Origin: Acetivibrio thermocellus ATCC 27405
Lineage (GTDB): Bacteria; Bacillota; Clostridia; Acetivibrionales; Acetivibrionaceae
Assembly: GCF_000015865.1 (NCBI RefSeq)
Contig: NC_009012.1
Span: 806,001-870,000 of the forward strand
DNA: 64,000 nt
Reading direction: 5' to 3'
The notes under the pieces were generated by a model. That model did no database searches and was not told the DNA's origin. It was given only the letters and a program-made list of their open reading frames with translations. The translations under genes were made by a program, and so were the position numbers. Shown piece after piece: positions 1 through 7,152 of this stretch. How positions within the stretch are numbered: position 1 is the stretch's first letter; each line of letters begins with the position of its first letter.

Positions 1-117
1 AAAGGCATTTCTGTAATAGCAATAATTGTTGACGGCACAACTGATGAAATAGGGGCTCTTACAGGCAAGCTTGGCAACATAAACGGAGTGAAGGCAAAAG
101 TTGCTTTAACAAATTAA
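1..117 (+). CDS. C-terminal end of iron-only hydrogenase system regulator (TM1266-type, ACT-like), partial
   Basis: The first 117 bases read as an open frame of 38 residues ending in TAA; the start lies outside the window. The tail (motif VIAIIVDGTTDEIGALTGKL, then a GVKAK segment) has the beta-alpha-beta pattern of the small ACT/NikR-C-like proteins called putative iron-only hydrogenase system regulators. Its position directly before hydG supports this, since these small proteins are usually found beside hydrogenase maturation genes. The family assignment is from motif memory; what the protein senses is not known. Confidence 0.6.
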   Translation, partial: KGISVIAIIVDGTTDEIGALTGKLGNINGVKAKVALTN

Positions 118-180
118 AGCCCTTAAATTAAACTTGAATTAAAATGAAAATTTGATATTGGTTTCTAAGATGCAGGAATT

Positions 181-335
181 GTTAAAATTCTGACATCGAG
201 GAACGTATTTATGGTTTTACCTGACGTGACGGATTGCCATTTATGGTAACTACGGGAATCTGAGCGAAGGGGGAATAGATATGGTAGTTTTGTCTATAAA
301 CTCTTCCTGACTTATGTAGGTCACGAAGAGTTTTT
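181..335 (+). promoter_or_regulatory. structured leader with intrinsic terminator upstream of hydG (attenuator candidate)
   Basis: Between the regulator and hydG lies about 310 bases without a gene. Bases 301-330 form a terminator-like hairpin: CTCTTC pairs with GAAGAG and TGAC with GTCA, followed by TTTTTG. It stands about 95 bases before the hydG start, so it would stop transcripts entering hydG. Upstream, 225-230 (CGTGAC) is complementary to 320-325 (GTCACG), the 3' arm of the terminator, so the two pairings exclude each other. A small hairpin TGCCA/TGGTA lies at about 235-248. I could not match this leader to a T-box, SAM, TPP or other riboswitch class I know. Regulation by attenuation is inference; the element could also simply terminate the upstream gene. 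Confidence 0.45.
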
Positions 336-430
336 GTTTTTCTGATTCCATATAGTGGAACTGGCAAAAGGTAAATTTATACAATATGTGCCGATACAAG
401 GTTTGTAAATTGAAAGTGGGGGATATTCAA

Positions 431-1807
431 ATGGTTGAAAAAGTTGATTTTATAAAAGAAGATTTGATTTTTTCTCTTCTTGAAAAAGGTAAAATTACTG
501 ACAGGAATGAAATAAGAGAAATATTGGCAAAAGCCAGGGAGTGCAAGGGCATAAGCCTGGGAGAAGTTGCAAAGCTGCTTTACCTGGAAGACGAAGAGCT
601 GTTGGAAGAACTCTATGATGTGGCCAAATATATAAAAAACAAAATATACGGAAAAAGAGTGGTTTTGTTTGCTCCTTTATATACAAGCAATGAGTGTACA
701 AACAACTGCCTTTACTGCGGTTTCAGGCATGACAACAAAGAGCTTCACAGAAAGACTTTAAGTCTTGAAGAAATAGTGGAAGAAGCAAAAGCTATTGAAA
801 GACAGGGACATAAAAGATTGCTCCTTATTTGCGGAGAAGATCCCAGAAAGACTAATGTAAAGCATTTTACCGATGCAATGGAGGCAATATATAAATCCAC
901 CGATATCAGAAGAATCAATGTCGAGGCCGCGCCGATGACGGTGGAAGATTACAGGGAGCTGAAGAAAGCCGGTATAGGAACTTATGTGATATTCCAGGAG
1001 ACATATCACAGGGAAACCTATAGAATAATGCATCCTGTGGGCAAAAAAGCGAATTATGACTGGCGTATAACGGCAATAGACAGAGCCTTTGAAGGCGGTA
1101 TTGACGATGTGGGTGTCGGAGCGCTCTTCGGACTTTATGATTATAGATTCGAAGTTTTAGGCCTTTTGATGCATTGTATGCACTTTGAAGAAAAATATGG
1201 TGTAGGGCCGCACACCATATCTGTTCCGAGACTTCGTCCTGCCTTGGGAGCTCCTTTGAAAGAGATTCCGTACAAAGTTACCGACAAGGATTTCAAGAAA
1301 ATTGTGGCCATATTCCGAATTGCTGTTCCATATACGGGAATTATTCTTTCAACAAGAGAAAGAGCTGAATTCAGGGATGAACTTTTAAGTGTTGGAGTAT
1401 CTCAGATAAGTGCAGGTTCCAAAACCAATCCCGGAGGATACCAGGAGGATGACGACCATGCGGATCAGTTTGAAATAAGTGACAACAGGAGTTTGCCGAA
1501 AGTAATGGAAACAATATGTCAACAAGGTTATATTCCAAGCTTTTGCACCGCTTGCTACAGAAGATGTCGTACCGGGGAGCATTTCATGGAATATGCAAAG
1601 GCCGGGGATATACATGAATTCTGTCAGCCGAATGCCATTCTAACTTTCAAGGAAAACTTAATGGATTATGCCGATGAGCCTTTGAGAAAAATGGGTGAGG
1701 AAGTAATACTTAAGGCTCTGGAAGAAATTGAAGATGAAAAAATGAAGACTCTTACTATTGCAAAACTTGAGGAAATTGAAAAAGGAAAGAGAGATATTTA
1801 TTTTTAA
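431..1807 (+). CDS. hydG: [FeFe]-hydrogenase H-cluster maturase HydG (radical SAM tyrosine lyase)
   Basis: HydG cleaves tyrosine to make the CO and CN ligands (as an Fe-CO-CN synthon) of the hydrogenase H-cluster. The protein of 458 residues carries the radical-SAM triad CX3CX2C at C89, C93 and C96 (ECTNNCLYCGF) and the HydG-specific C-terminal CX2CX22C triad at C372, C375 and C398, which holds the second cluster; that second triad separates it from ThiH. Start: an ATG at 386 is in frame, but ATG 431 has a purine-rich GTGGGGGAT ribosome site eight bases upstream, so I prefer 431. The gene follows a hydrogenase-regulator tail and a structured leader. No hydE, hydF or hydrogenase gene is visible in this window. 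Confidence 0.95.
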   Translation: MVEKVDFIKEDLIFSLLEKGKITDRNEIREILAKARECKGISLGEVAKLLYLEDEELLEELYDVAKYIKNKIYGKRVVLFAPLYTSNECTNNCLYCGFRHDNKELHRKTLSLEEIVEEAKAIERQGHKRLLLICGEDPRKTNVKHFTDAMEAIYKSTDIRRINVEAAPMTVEDYRELKKAGIGTYVIFQETYHRETYRIMHPVGKKANYDWRITAIDRAFEGGIDDVGVGALFGLYDYRFEVLGLLMHCMHFEEKYGVGPHTISVPRLRPALGAPLKEIPYKVTDKDFKKIVAIFRIAVPYTGIILSTRERAEFRDELLSVGVSQISAGSKTNPGGYQEDDDHADQFEISDNRSLPKVMETICQQGYIPSFCTACYRRCRTGEHFMEYAKAGDIHEFCQPNAILTFKENLMDYADEPLRKMGEEVILKALEEIEDEKMKTLTIAKLEEIEKGKRDIYF

Positions 1808-1994
1808 AAGCTGAAAAATTTAAGTGATATTAGAAGCAATAAACTGAATATATATGTATATGAAAAAAGATTTAGAAACATAAATACAATTTGTTTTCCG
1901 GAATTTGTTTTCGATACCCGGACATTTTATTACAGAATATAGAACAGTTGGCAAACTCCTTGGATATTTATAAAAATTGTAAGGATGGAATAAA

Positions 1995-3140
1995 ATGATT
2001 TATCTTGACAATGCGGCAACTTCATATCCGAAGCCTGACAGAGTTTATGATGAAATGCTTTTATGTATGAAGGAATACTGTGCAAATCCCGGAAGGTCAG
2101 GGCATGAACTGGCAATAAAAACGGGAAGGGCGGTGTATGAAACCCGGGAAATTGTGTCAAGATTTTTCAATATCGAAAATCCTATGAGGGTCGTATTTAC
2201 CAAAAATGCAACAGAAGCTTTGAACCTTGCCATTAACGGAGTATTGAAAGAAGGGGAACATGTAATTACTACAAGCATGGAGCACAACTCTGTTTTAAGA
2301 CCTTTAAAAACGCTGGAGAGAAACAATATTATAGAGCTTACCATAGTATGGGGAAATTATTTCGGTGAAATTGATGTGGCGGATATAGAAAGAAGTATAA
2401 AAAAGAACACAAAAATGATTATATGTTCCCTTTCCTCCAACGTTAATGGTATAATAATGCCCGTAAAAGAAATAGGGAAAATAACCAGGGAAAGGGGAAT
2501 TTTATTTCTTGTTGACGCATCCCAAGGGGCAGGTTCTATAAAGCTGGATGTCCAGGAAATAAATGCAGATTTGTTTGCCGTTCCGGGCCATAAGGATTTA
2601 CTTGGTCCCCAGGGAGTAGGTGCACTTTATGTGAACGAAAATGTGGAAATAACGCCGATAATGCAGGGGGGTACAGGCAGTCGTTCTGAAAGTTTTTATC
2701 AACCGGAAATATTCCCCGATATGCTGGAAAGCGGAACCTTGAATGCTCCAGGCATAGTCGGTTTGGGATTTGGGATTAAATTTATAGAAAGTTTCGGAGT
2801 TGACAATATCAGAATTTACAAGCATATGCTTATAAAAAGATTATATGAAGGCATTGAAAATTTAAACGGAATAAAGCTTTACAGCCTGAAAGACATGGAT
2901 AAAAACTCCGGAATTATTTCCTTCAATTTTATAGGTGTGGATTCTACAAAAGTGAGTTTTATGCTTGACAGAATATACGGCATTGCTTCCAGGTCCGGCC
3001 TTCACTGTGCGCCTTTGGCCCATGAAACCATTGGGACAAAAGCAACCGGTACAGTGAGGCTAAGTGTGGGATGTTTTAATACCATTGAGGAAATAGATAC
3101 TACAATTGAAGCATTAAGAGAAATTTCCCAGGGATTATAA
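1995..3140 (+). CDS. cysteine desulfurase family protein (class V aminotransferase fold)
   Basis: PLP enzyme of 381 residues in the NifS/SufS/Csd superfamily. It starts with the typical MIYLDNAATSYPKP segment; the Schiff-base lysine is expected at K200 (PGHKDLLGPQG), and a conserved cysteine sits at C338 in SGLHCAPLAHETIG, the place of the persulfide-carrying cysteine. The pattern resembles the subfamily of stand-alone cysteine desulfurase-like proteins common in Clostridia and differs from a housekeeping IscS. No iscU or sufU partner follows. The substrate (cysteine or selenocysteine) cannot be told from sequence. The closest start ATG has only a weak GGAT ribosome site. Confidence 0.85.
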   Translation: MIYLDNAATSYPKPDRVYDEMLLCMKEYCANPGRSGHELAIKTGRAVYETREIVSRFFNIENPMRVVFTKNATEALNLAINGVLKEGEHVITTSMEHNSVLRPLKTLERNNIIELTIVWGNYFGEIDVADIERSIKKNTKMIICSLSSNVNGIIMPVKEIGKITRERGILFLVDASQGAGSIKLDVQEINADLFAVPGHKDLLGPQGVGALYVNENVEITPIMQGGTGSRSESFYQPEIFPDMLESGTLNAPGIVGLGFGIKFIESFGVDNIRIYKHMLIKRLYEGIENLNGIKLYSLKDMDKNSGIISFNFIGVDSTKVSFMLDRIYGIASRSGLHCAPLAHETIGTKATGTVRLSVGCFNTIEEIDTTIEALREISQGL

Positions 3141-3343
3141 AAAACTGACTTTTTATTTTCATAGTTCAAACAAAAGGGAAATATAGAAAAATAAAATGAA
3201 TTAATTTTTATATGGTGGAAATCTAAAAACTATTATGCTATAATTATTTATCATGTATATATATTAAAGGTGTATTATGTAAATTGATGAGTTTTGATGA
3301 CTGGTATTGTACCCCATTTTATTGACAAGATAACAATGTCTTA

Positions 3344-3381
3344 TTTTATTTTTAAATATATGTTTTATTTTTAAATATATG
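3344..3381 (+). repeat. perfect 19-bp tandem duplication upstream of pilM
   Basis: The unit TTTTATTTTTAAATATATG occurs twice head to tail (3344-3362 and 3363-3381) without a mismatch. It lies in the 305-base gap between the desulfurase-like gene and pilM. That gap otherwise shows AT-rich DNA, a TTGACA box at 3322-3327 without a convincing -10 at the right distance, and the second repeat pair just downstream. Confidence 0.85.
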
Positions 3382-3382
3382 G

Positions 3383-3419
3383 AAAGTTATAAAGTGTAAT
3401 ATATAAAGTTATAAAGTGT
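3383..3419 (+). repeat. 15-bp direct repeat pair immediately before pilM
   Basis: AAAGTTATAAAGTGT is present at 3383-3397 and again at 3405-3419, i.e. with a 22-base period, two helical turns. The second copy ends 27 bases before the pilM start. Spacing by whole helical turns is what a dimeric or cooperative DNA-binding protein would need, but this is inference only. Confidence 0.75.
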
Positions 3420-3446
3420 GCACTTTTAAGGGGGATAGATGTTTAA

Positions 3447-4553
3447 ATGCTGCTGGATTTGTTTATGAAAAAGACTTCAATGGTATGTATAGATGTCGGG
3501 TATCGAAATATAAAAGTTGTTGAAGTCGCCGTAAAGAAGAATAATAATATTTTTATTGAAAATTACGGTATTGTTCCGACCCCGCCTGATTGCATTAAGA
3601 ACGGTGCAATATATGACGTTGACAGGGTATTGAGCGTGATTAAAAGCGTTATAAGAGAGCAAAACATGAAAGCTAAAAATGCAAAAATTATAATGTCCGG
3701 AACAAACATAATAACAAGAATTTACTTAATTGACAAAGTACAGGGAGAAAGCGAAGATTTCACCGTAAAGAACAGTATGCCTCAATTTCTCCCCATTGAT
3801 ATAGATAATTACAGAGTTGACTATAAAATTCTTCAGACAATAAAGGAAAAAGGCAGTGAAAAATACAAAGTTTTTGTGACGGCAGTACCTAAAAACATCC
3901 TTCAAAGTTATGTTGACGTGTTGCAAGGTTTGGATTTAAAGCCTCTGGCTGTTGACATACCGGCAAATAGTACTGCAAAATTTTTTAACAGGGAAATTCT
4001 CACAAGAGATATGGATGAATATTATTCCAAGAGGAAGTATAAAAAAGTGGAAAGTGACACTTTTGCAGTATTGGACTTTGGATCTGAGACGACAATTGTT
4101 AATTTTCTTAAAGACAGAGTGCTTGAATTTAACAAAGTTATTCTTTCCGGAAGTTCCAATATTGACGAGCATATTGCAAGGGAACTCAATATAAGTCTTC
4201 AGGAAGCTGAAAGACTTAAGAAAACATATGGAATGACTCCCCCCAACAATCTTTCAAAAAGAGAACATGTAATAACTTACGGAAAAGTCAGCAATTTTAT
4301 TGAAAGGCTTACCCGGCAGATAGCAAAGTGTTTTGAATTTTATCTTGAAAGGTGTTATGGTACTCCGATTTCAAAGATTTTTATTATAGGTGGAGGTTCA
4401 CAGCTTAGCGGACTTAATCAATATTTGTTTTCAACGTTCAATGTCCCGGTTTATCCCGTAGGACTTTTGAATCTCAAAGGAGTTGAGCTTAAGAAAAATC
4501 TTGACAAAGATAAACTCAATTACCTGATAAATGCTGTGGGAATATCCCTTTAA
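3447..4553 (+). CDS. pilM: PilM-like actin-fold ATPase (type IV pilus assembly)
   Basis: Protein of 368 residues with the PilM/FtsA-like fold: an N-terminal phosphate-1 motif (VCIDVGYRNIKVVEV), a central phosphate-2 motif (FAVLDFGSETTIV), and a C-terminal adenosine motif (KIFIIGGGSQLSGL). PilM normally sits on the cytoplasmic face of the membrane and binds the N-terminus of PilN in type IV pilus machines. Here it stands alone: no pilN, pilO or pilB is next to it, so it may serve a remote pilus locus or have another role. A GGGGG ribosome site lies 12 bases before ATG 3447; an internal ATG at residue 7 is possible. Two pairs of direct repeats lie just upstream. Confidence 0.82.
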   Translation: MLLDLFMKKTSMVCIDVGYRNIKVVEVAVKKNNNIFIENYGIVPTPPDCIKNGAIYDVDRVLSVIKSVIREQNMKAKNAKIIMSGTNIITRIYLIDKVQGESEDFTVKNSMPQFLPIDIDNYRVDYKILQTIKEKGSEKYKVFVTAVPKNILQSYVDVLQGLDLKPLAVDIPANSTAKFFNREILTRDMDEYYSKRKYKKVESDTFAVLDFGSETTIVNFLKDRVLEFNKVILSGSSNIDEHIARELNISLQEAERLKKTYGMTPPNNLSKREHVITYGKVSNFIERLTRQIAKCFEFYLERCYGTPISKIFIIGGGSQLSGLNQYLFSTFNVPVYPVGLLNLKGVELKKNLDKDKLNYLINAVGISL

Positions 4554-4644
4554 TTCCTTTAATTTTTAGAAAGGTGAAAATTGTTTTTTTATTTTTGTCT
4601 ACTTAATTCAAAGGTAAAATCATTAAGTAAATGAAGTTTACAGC

Positions 4645-4680
4645 AAACTCCAGTTTTTGTTCACTGGAGTTTTTATTTTT
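4645..4680 (+). terminator. intrinsic terminator after pilM
   Basis: AAACTCCAGT (4645-4654) pairs perfectly with ACTGGAGTTT (4663-4672) around an 8-base loop and runs into TTTTTATTTTT. Confidence 0.85.
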
Positions 4681-4808
4681 ATTATCATATTTTGTTTTTG
4701 CATCAAATTAAACAAATTAACATATAAATAAAATAAATTAATTTTTTATTAGACAAAAATTAAAATTTATCGTATAATAAATTAAAAAAGTTAATAGAGG
4801 TGATTTTA

Positions 4809-4982
4809 ATGGAAAAGGAAAACACTATGGTTAAATCAATAATAACGATAATTGTTGCCATAATATTGCTGGTTATAGTCGTTAAATTGGTTTCATGGGC
4901 TGTTTACAAGCTTTTACCCATAGCTATAGTTATAATTGCGGCATACATAGTATACAAAGTTGTCACATCAAGGAAAAATTAA
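4809..4982 (+). CDS. small single-pass membrane protein, unknown
   Basis: 57 residues from ATG 4809, which has an AGAGGTGA ribosome site at a good distance; a GTG three codons earlier overlaps that site and is unlikely. After a short polar N-terminus (MEKENTMVK) almost the whole chain is hydrophobic Ile/Val-rich sequence, interrupted once near WAVYKLLP, so it may cross the membrane once or form a hairpin. It ends in a basic tail (SRKN). No family recognised. It stands alone between two terminators. Confidence 0.6.
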   Translation: MEKENTMVKSIITIIVAIILLVIVVKLVSWAVYKLLPIAIVIIAAYIVYKVVTSRKN

Positions 4983-4990
4983 ACATATAT

Positions 4991-5029
4991 TATACCCGGT
5001 ATTATCCAAGTTTTCCAATACCGGGTATA
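4991..5029 (+). terminator. 13-bp perfect hairpin after the small membrane protein
   Basis: TATACCCGGTATT pairs perfectly with AATACCGGGTATA around a 13-base loop. No long T run follows on either strand, so termination would depend on stem strength. It lies between convergent genes. Confidence 0.55.
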
Positions 5030-5068
5030 TACTTTGATTTCCAAAATTTATAAAACGAATTTGAACGT

Positions 5069-5668
5069 TTAAAGAATGAGCTTTATACATTCCCAAAGAA
5101 CATCGCATAGCTCCTTTGATTCAAAGTCGCTTCCATAGCCGGAAAGATTGTAGTCTTTGCTTCCCATTTCCACGGCAAATTGGCCGTTGTCAGCCAACAG
5201 GTAAAAATCGTACAACTTGGACTTGTGTTTGTCTAAAATTTCAATCATCTGAGCGATACTTAACAGAGGAAGGCAATCTTCTTTCGAAAAGGTAGTTGGA
5301 CGGATATATAAACTGTCAAAGTTTTCATTTTCGGTTGAATCTTCGTTAATATCATATTCGCTGTCGTAATTGTCGTCGAAATCCGAATCCAATTCTTCAA
5401 AATCAAAATCTTCTGAAGCTTCTTGTCCGGAAAAATTATCACTATTCGTATTGTTTAAAAACGCTAAATCATGGAGAACAAAGCGGTTGTGATAGACCGA
5501 GACATCTCCTACAACAAATTCGATTTGCTGGTATTCTTCTGTTTCCGCATTGGTACATATGTTGGCAACGGCAAGATCATATTTTTGGGGATACCACATT
5601 TCATTCAAATGCATTTTTTGAGCATCGGTAAGTTGTGCAAGATCTTCTTTTGTAATATACCTTTTCAT
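5069..5668 (-). CDS. hypothetical protein with a strongly acidic central linker
   Basis: 199 residues, no signal peptide or membrane segment. The N-terminal third (MKRYITKEDLAQL, then WYPQKYDL) and the C-terminal third (SIAQMIEILDKHKSKLYDFYLL, GSDFESKELCDVLWECIKLIL) look folded, while roughly residues 80-120 are a low-complexity run of Asp/Glu/Ser with repeated DFDD/DSEYD patterns. I do not recognise a family. GGAGGG stands 12 bases upstream of the ATG. Gene is alone on this strand. Confidence 0.65.
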   Translation of the reverse strand: MKRYITKEDLAQLTDAQKMHLNEMWYPQKYDLAVANICTNAETEEYQQIEFVVGDVSVYHNRFVLHDLAFLNNTNSDNFSGQEASEDFDFEELDSDFDDNYDSEYDINEDSTENENFDSLYIRPTTFSKEDCLPLLSIAQMIEILDKHKSKLYDFYLLADNGQFAVEMGSKDYNLSGYGSDFESKELCDVLWECIKLIL

Positions 5669-5880
5669 TTTAGAATCAATCCCTCCGTTTACTCAAAGCT
5701 TGCCTGACTTTGAGGCCATACTTGAGTTTTTGCTTATCGACCTTTATAAAAAATTTGCAGTATTATAATATCATATTTTGTTTCCAAATTATATATTTAG
5801 TTTTTAATTTGGTTGTCTGAATATTAGAATATTTATGTAAAAGTACAAATAAAATTAGTATTAGGGAGGTGTGAAATTAT

Positions 5881-6432
5881 ATGAAATGTCCTGTCTGTAA
5901 AAACATATTTCTTGAAAAAACGAGTTTGCTTGACGAGTTGTATGCATATTCCTGTAAGTCCTGCGGCGGAAACTGGATGAGATATGAAGATTATTGGAAA
6001 TGGCATGAAAGCAACCCTAATCCGGCAAACAAACCCCTTGATATAAAAACTCATTTGCCGGTGAATGACATCATCCAGGCCAAAATATGTCCGGATTGAG
6101 GTAGAATACTCATAAAATACAGAGTTGACAACAGGTTGGATTTTTATGTGGAGCATTGCGGCAATTGTAATGGAATATGGTTTGATAAAAACGAGTGGGA
6201 TAATATTAAGCTAAACAATCTGCACGGACAGATACACCACTTTTTTACAAAACCTTGGCAAAAAAGAATTCGGGAGGAAGCAGCCAGGGAAAACCTTCAA
6301 GACAAATATATAAAGAAGTTTGGACGTTGGGATTATGAAAGGTTGAAAGAAATGAGGGAATGGATATACAAACAGGAAAAAAAGAACGAAATGCTCTCCT
6401 ACCTTCTTGATGAAGATCCGTACAAAATATAA
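5881..6432 (+). pseudogene. double zinc-ribbon (zf-TFIIB-like) protein interrupted by an in-frame TGA
   Basis: One reading frame of 183 codons runs from ATG 5881 (GGGAGGTG ribosome site) to the TAA at 6430-6432, broken only by TGA at 6097-6099 (codon 73). The first half has ribbon 1 (MKCPVCKN ... YSCKSCGGNW); the second ribbon reads ICPD-TGA-GRILIKY ... HCGNCNGIWFD. The TGA therefore replaces the second cysteine of a CPXC knuckle, so TGC or TGT to TGA is the simplest explanation. The part after the stop continues with a charged helical region to DPYKI. A TTG at 6136 could restart translation but would lack half the ribbon. No convincing selenocysteine insertion hairpin follows the TGA. Function of the family is unknown. 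Confidence 0.75.
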
Positions 6433-6447
6433 AAGAATTGTCGTAAT

Positions 6448-6935
6448 TTATTTTTTGGCTTTATGGTCTAATTTTAAGTTAATCTTTTTGCAAATTTGTT
6501 TTTGTATAATGTAACCGGCAAATATTCCTATTGCCATGCAAATTAAAGGAAGCCACACCGGACCGAAAAGCACACCGTTAATATTAAAGGATGGGGAATA
6601 TACGGTGCCAACCGTTCCTAAGTATGCTGCAAACACATAAGGAAGAAAAGCCATAGGCGAATTATCTCCTTTTGCGTATTTGTAAGCATCCCAGATTACA
6701 TAAAGATATAATGACGGATAAAACATCAGCCATTGATAATTGGCATTATTGACAGCCTCAGCTATATTTCCTGTAAAACTGTATATTATGATACTGTTTA
6801 AATTGGAGTAATGATTTATTAACAGTTCGAGAATCAAAAAAAAATACCTTTAACTATTTGACCGTTCAGAAGTTGTCCAAGACCCGGAAAAGCTATACTC
6901 CACATCATTTTTTCAATTTTATCATTTATTTTCAT
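6448..6935 (-). pseudogene. small multi-pass membrane protein split by a one-base slip in an A9/T9 run
   Basis: Reading the minus strand from ATG at 6935 (GGAG 11 bases upstream) gives MKINDKIEKMMWSIAFPGLG, then QLLNGQIVKGIFF, and then a stop at the T9 run (plus-strand A9, 6836-6844). One extra T would continue in frame into LILELLINHYSN and 129 more residues with several membrane helices (SLYLYVIWDAYKYA, LICMAIGIFAGYII) and a basic tail (NLKLDHKAKK). The motif PGLGQLLNGQIVKG is typical of small TM2-like membrane proteins. Either the gene is a fresh pseudogene, expression depends on polymerase slippage at the run, or the run was miscounted. Confidence 0.75.
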
Positions 6936-7152
6936 AACTAAGTATACTCCATTGTATTTTTATAAATTTTCTATTTAAATAAAATAAAAAATTTATTTGT
7001 ACAATTAGTATTTATCCATGGTATGATATATATACATATGGATTATTTTATATTTTATGGATTTTACAATGGTCAAATGTATTGATTGCCTGAAGGAAAG
7101 CGGCTAATGTAAATTATAAATATAGAAACTGCTTACCAAGGAGAGAAAACAT

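Noticed and set aside
181-335. Known riboswitch or T-box before hydG
   Set aside because: No TGGNACCGCG T-box sequence and no core of SAM, TPP, cobalamin or c-di-GMP riboswitches that I could find.
6097-6135. Selenocysteine insertion element after the TGA
   Set aside because: Only a four-base stem ACTC/GAGT is seen, with a loop lacking the usual G-U features; not enough to call a SECIS.
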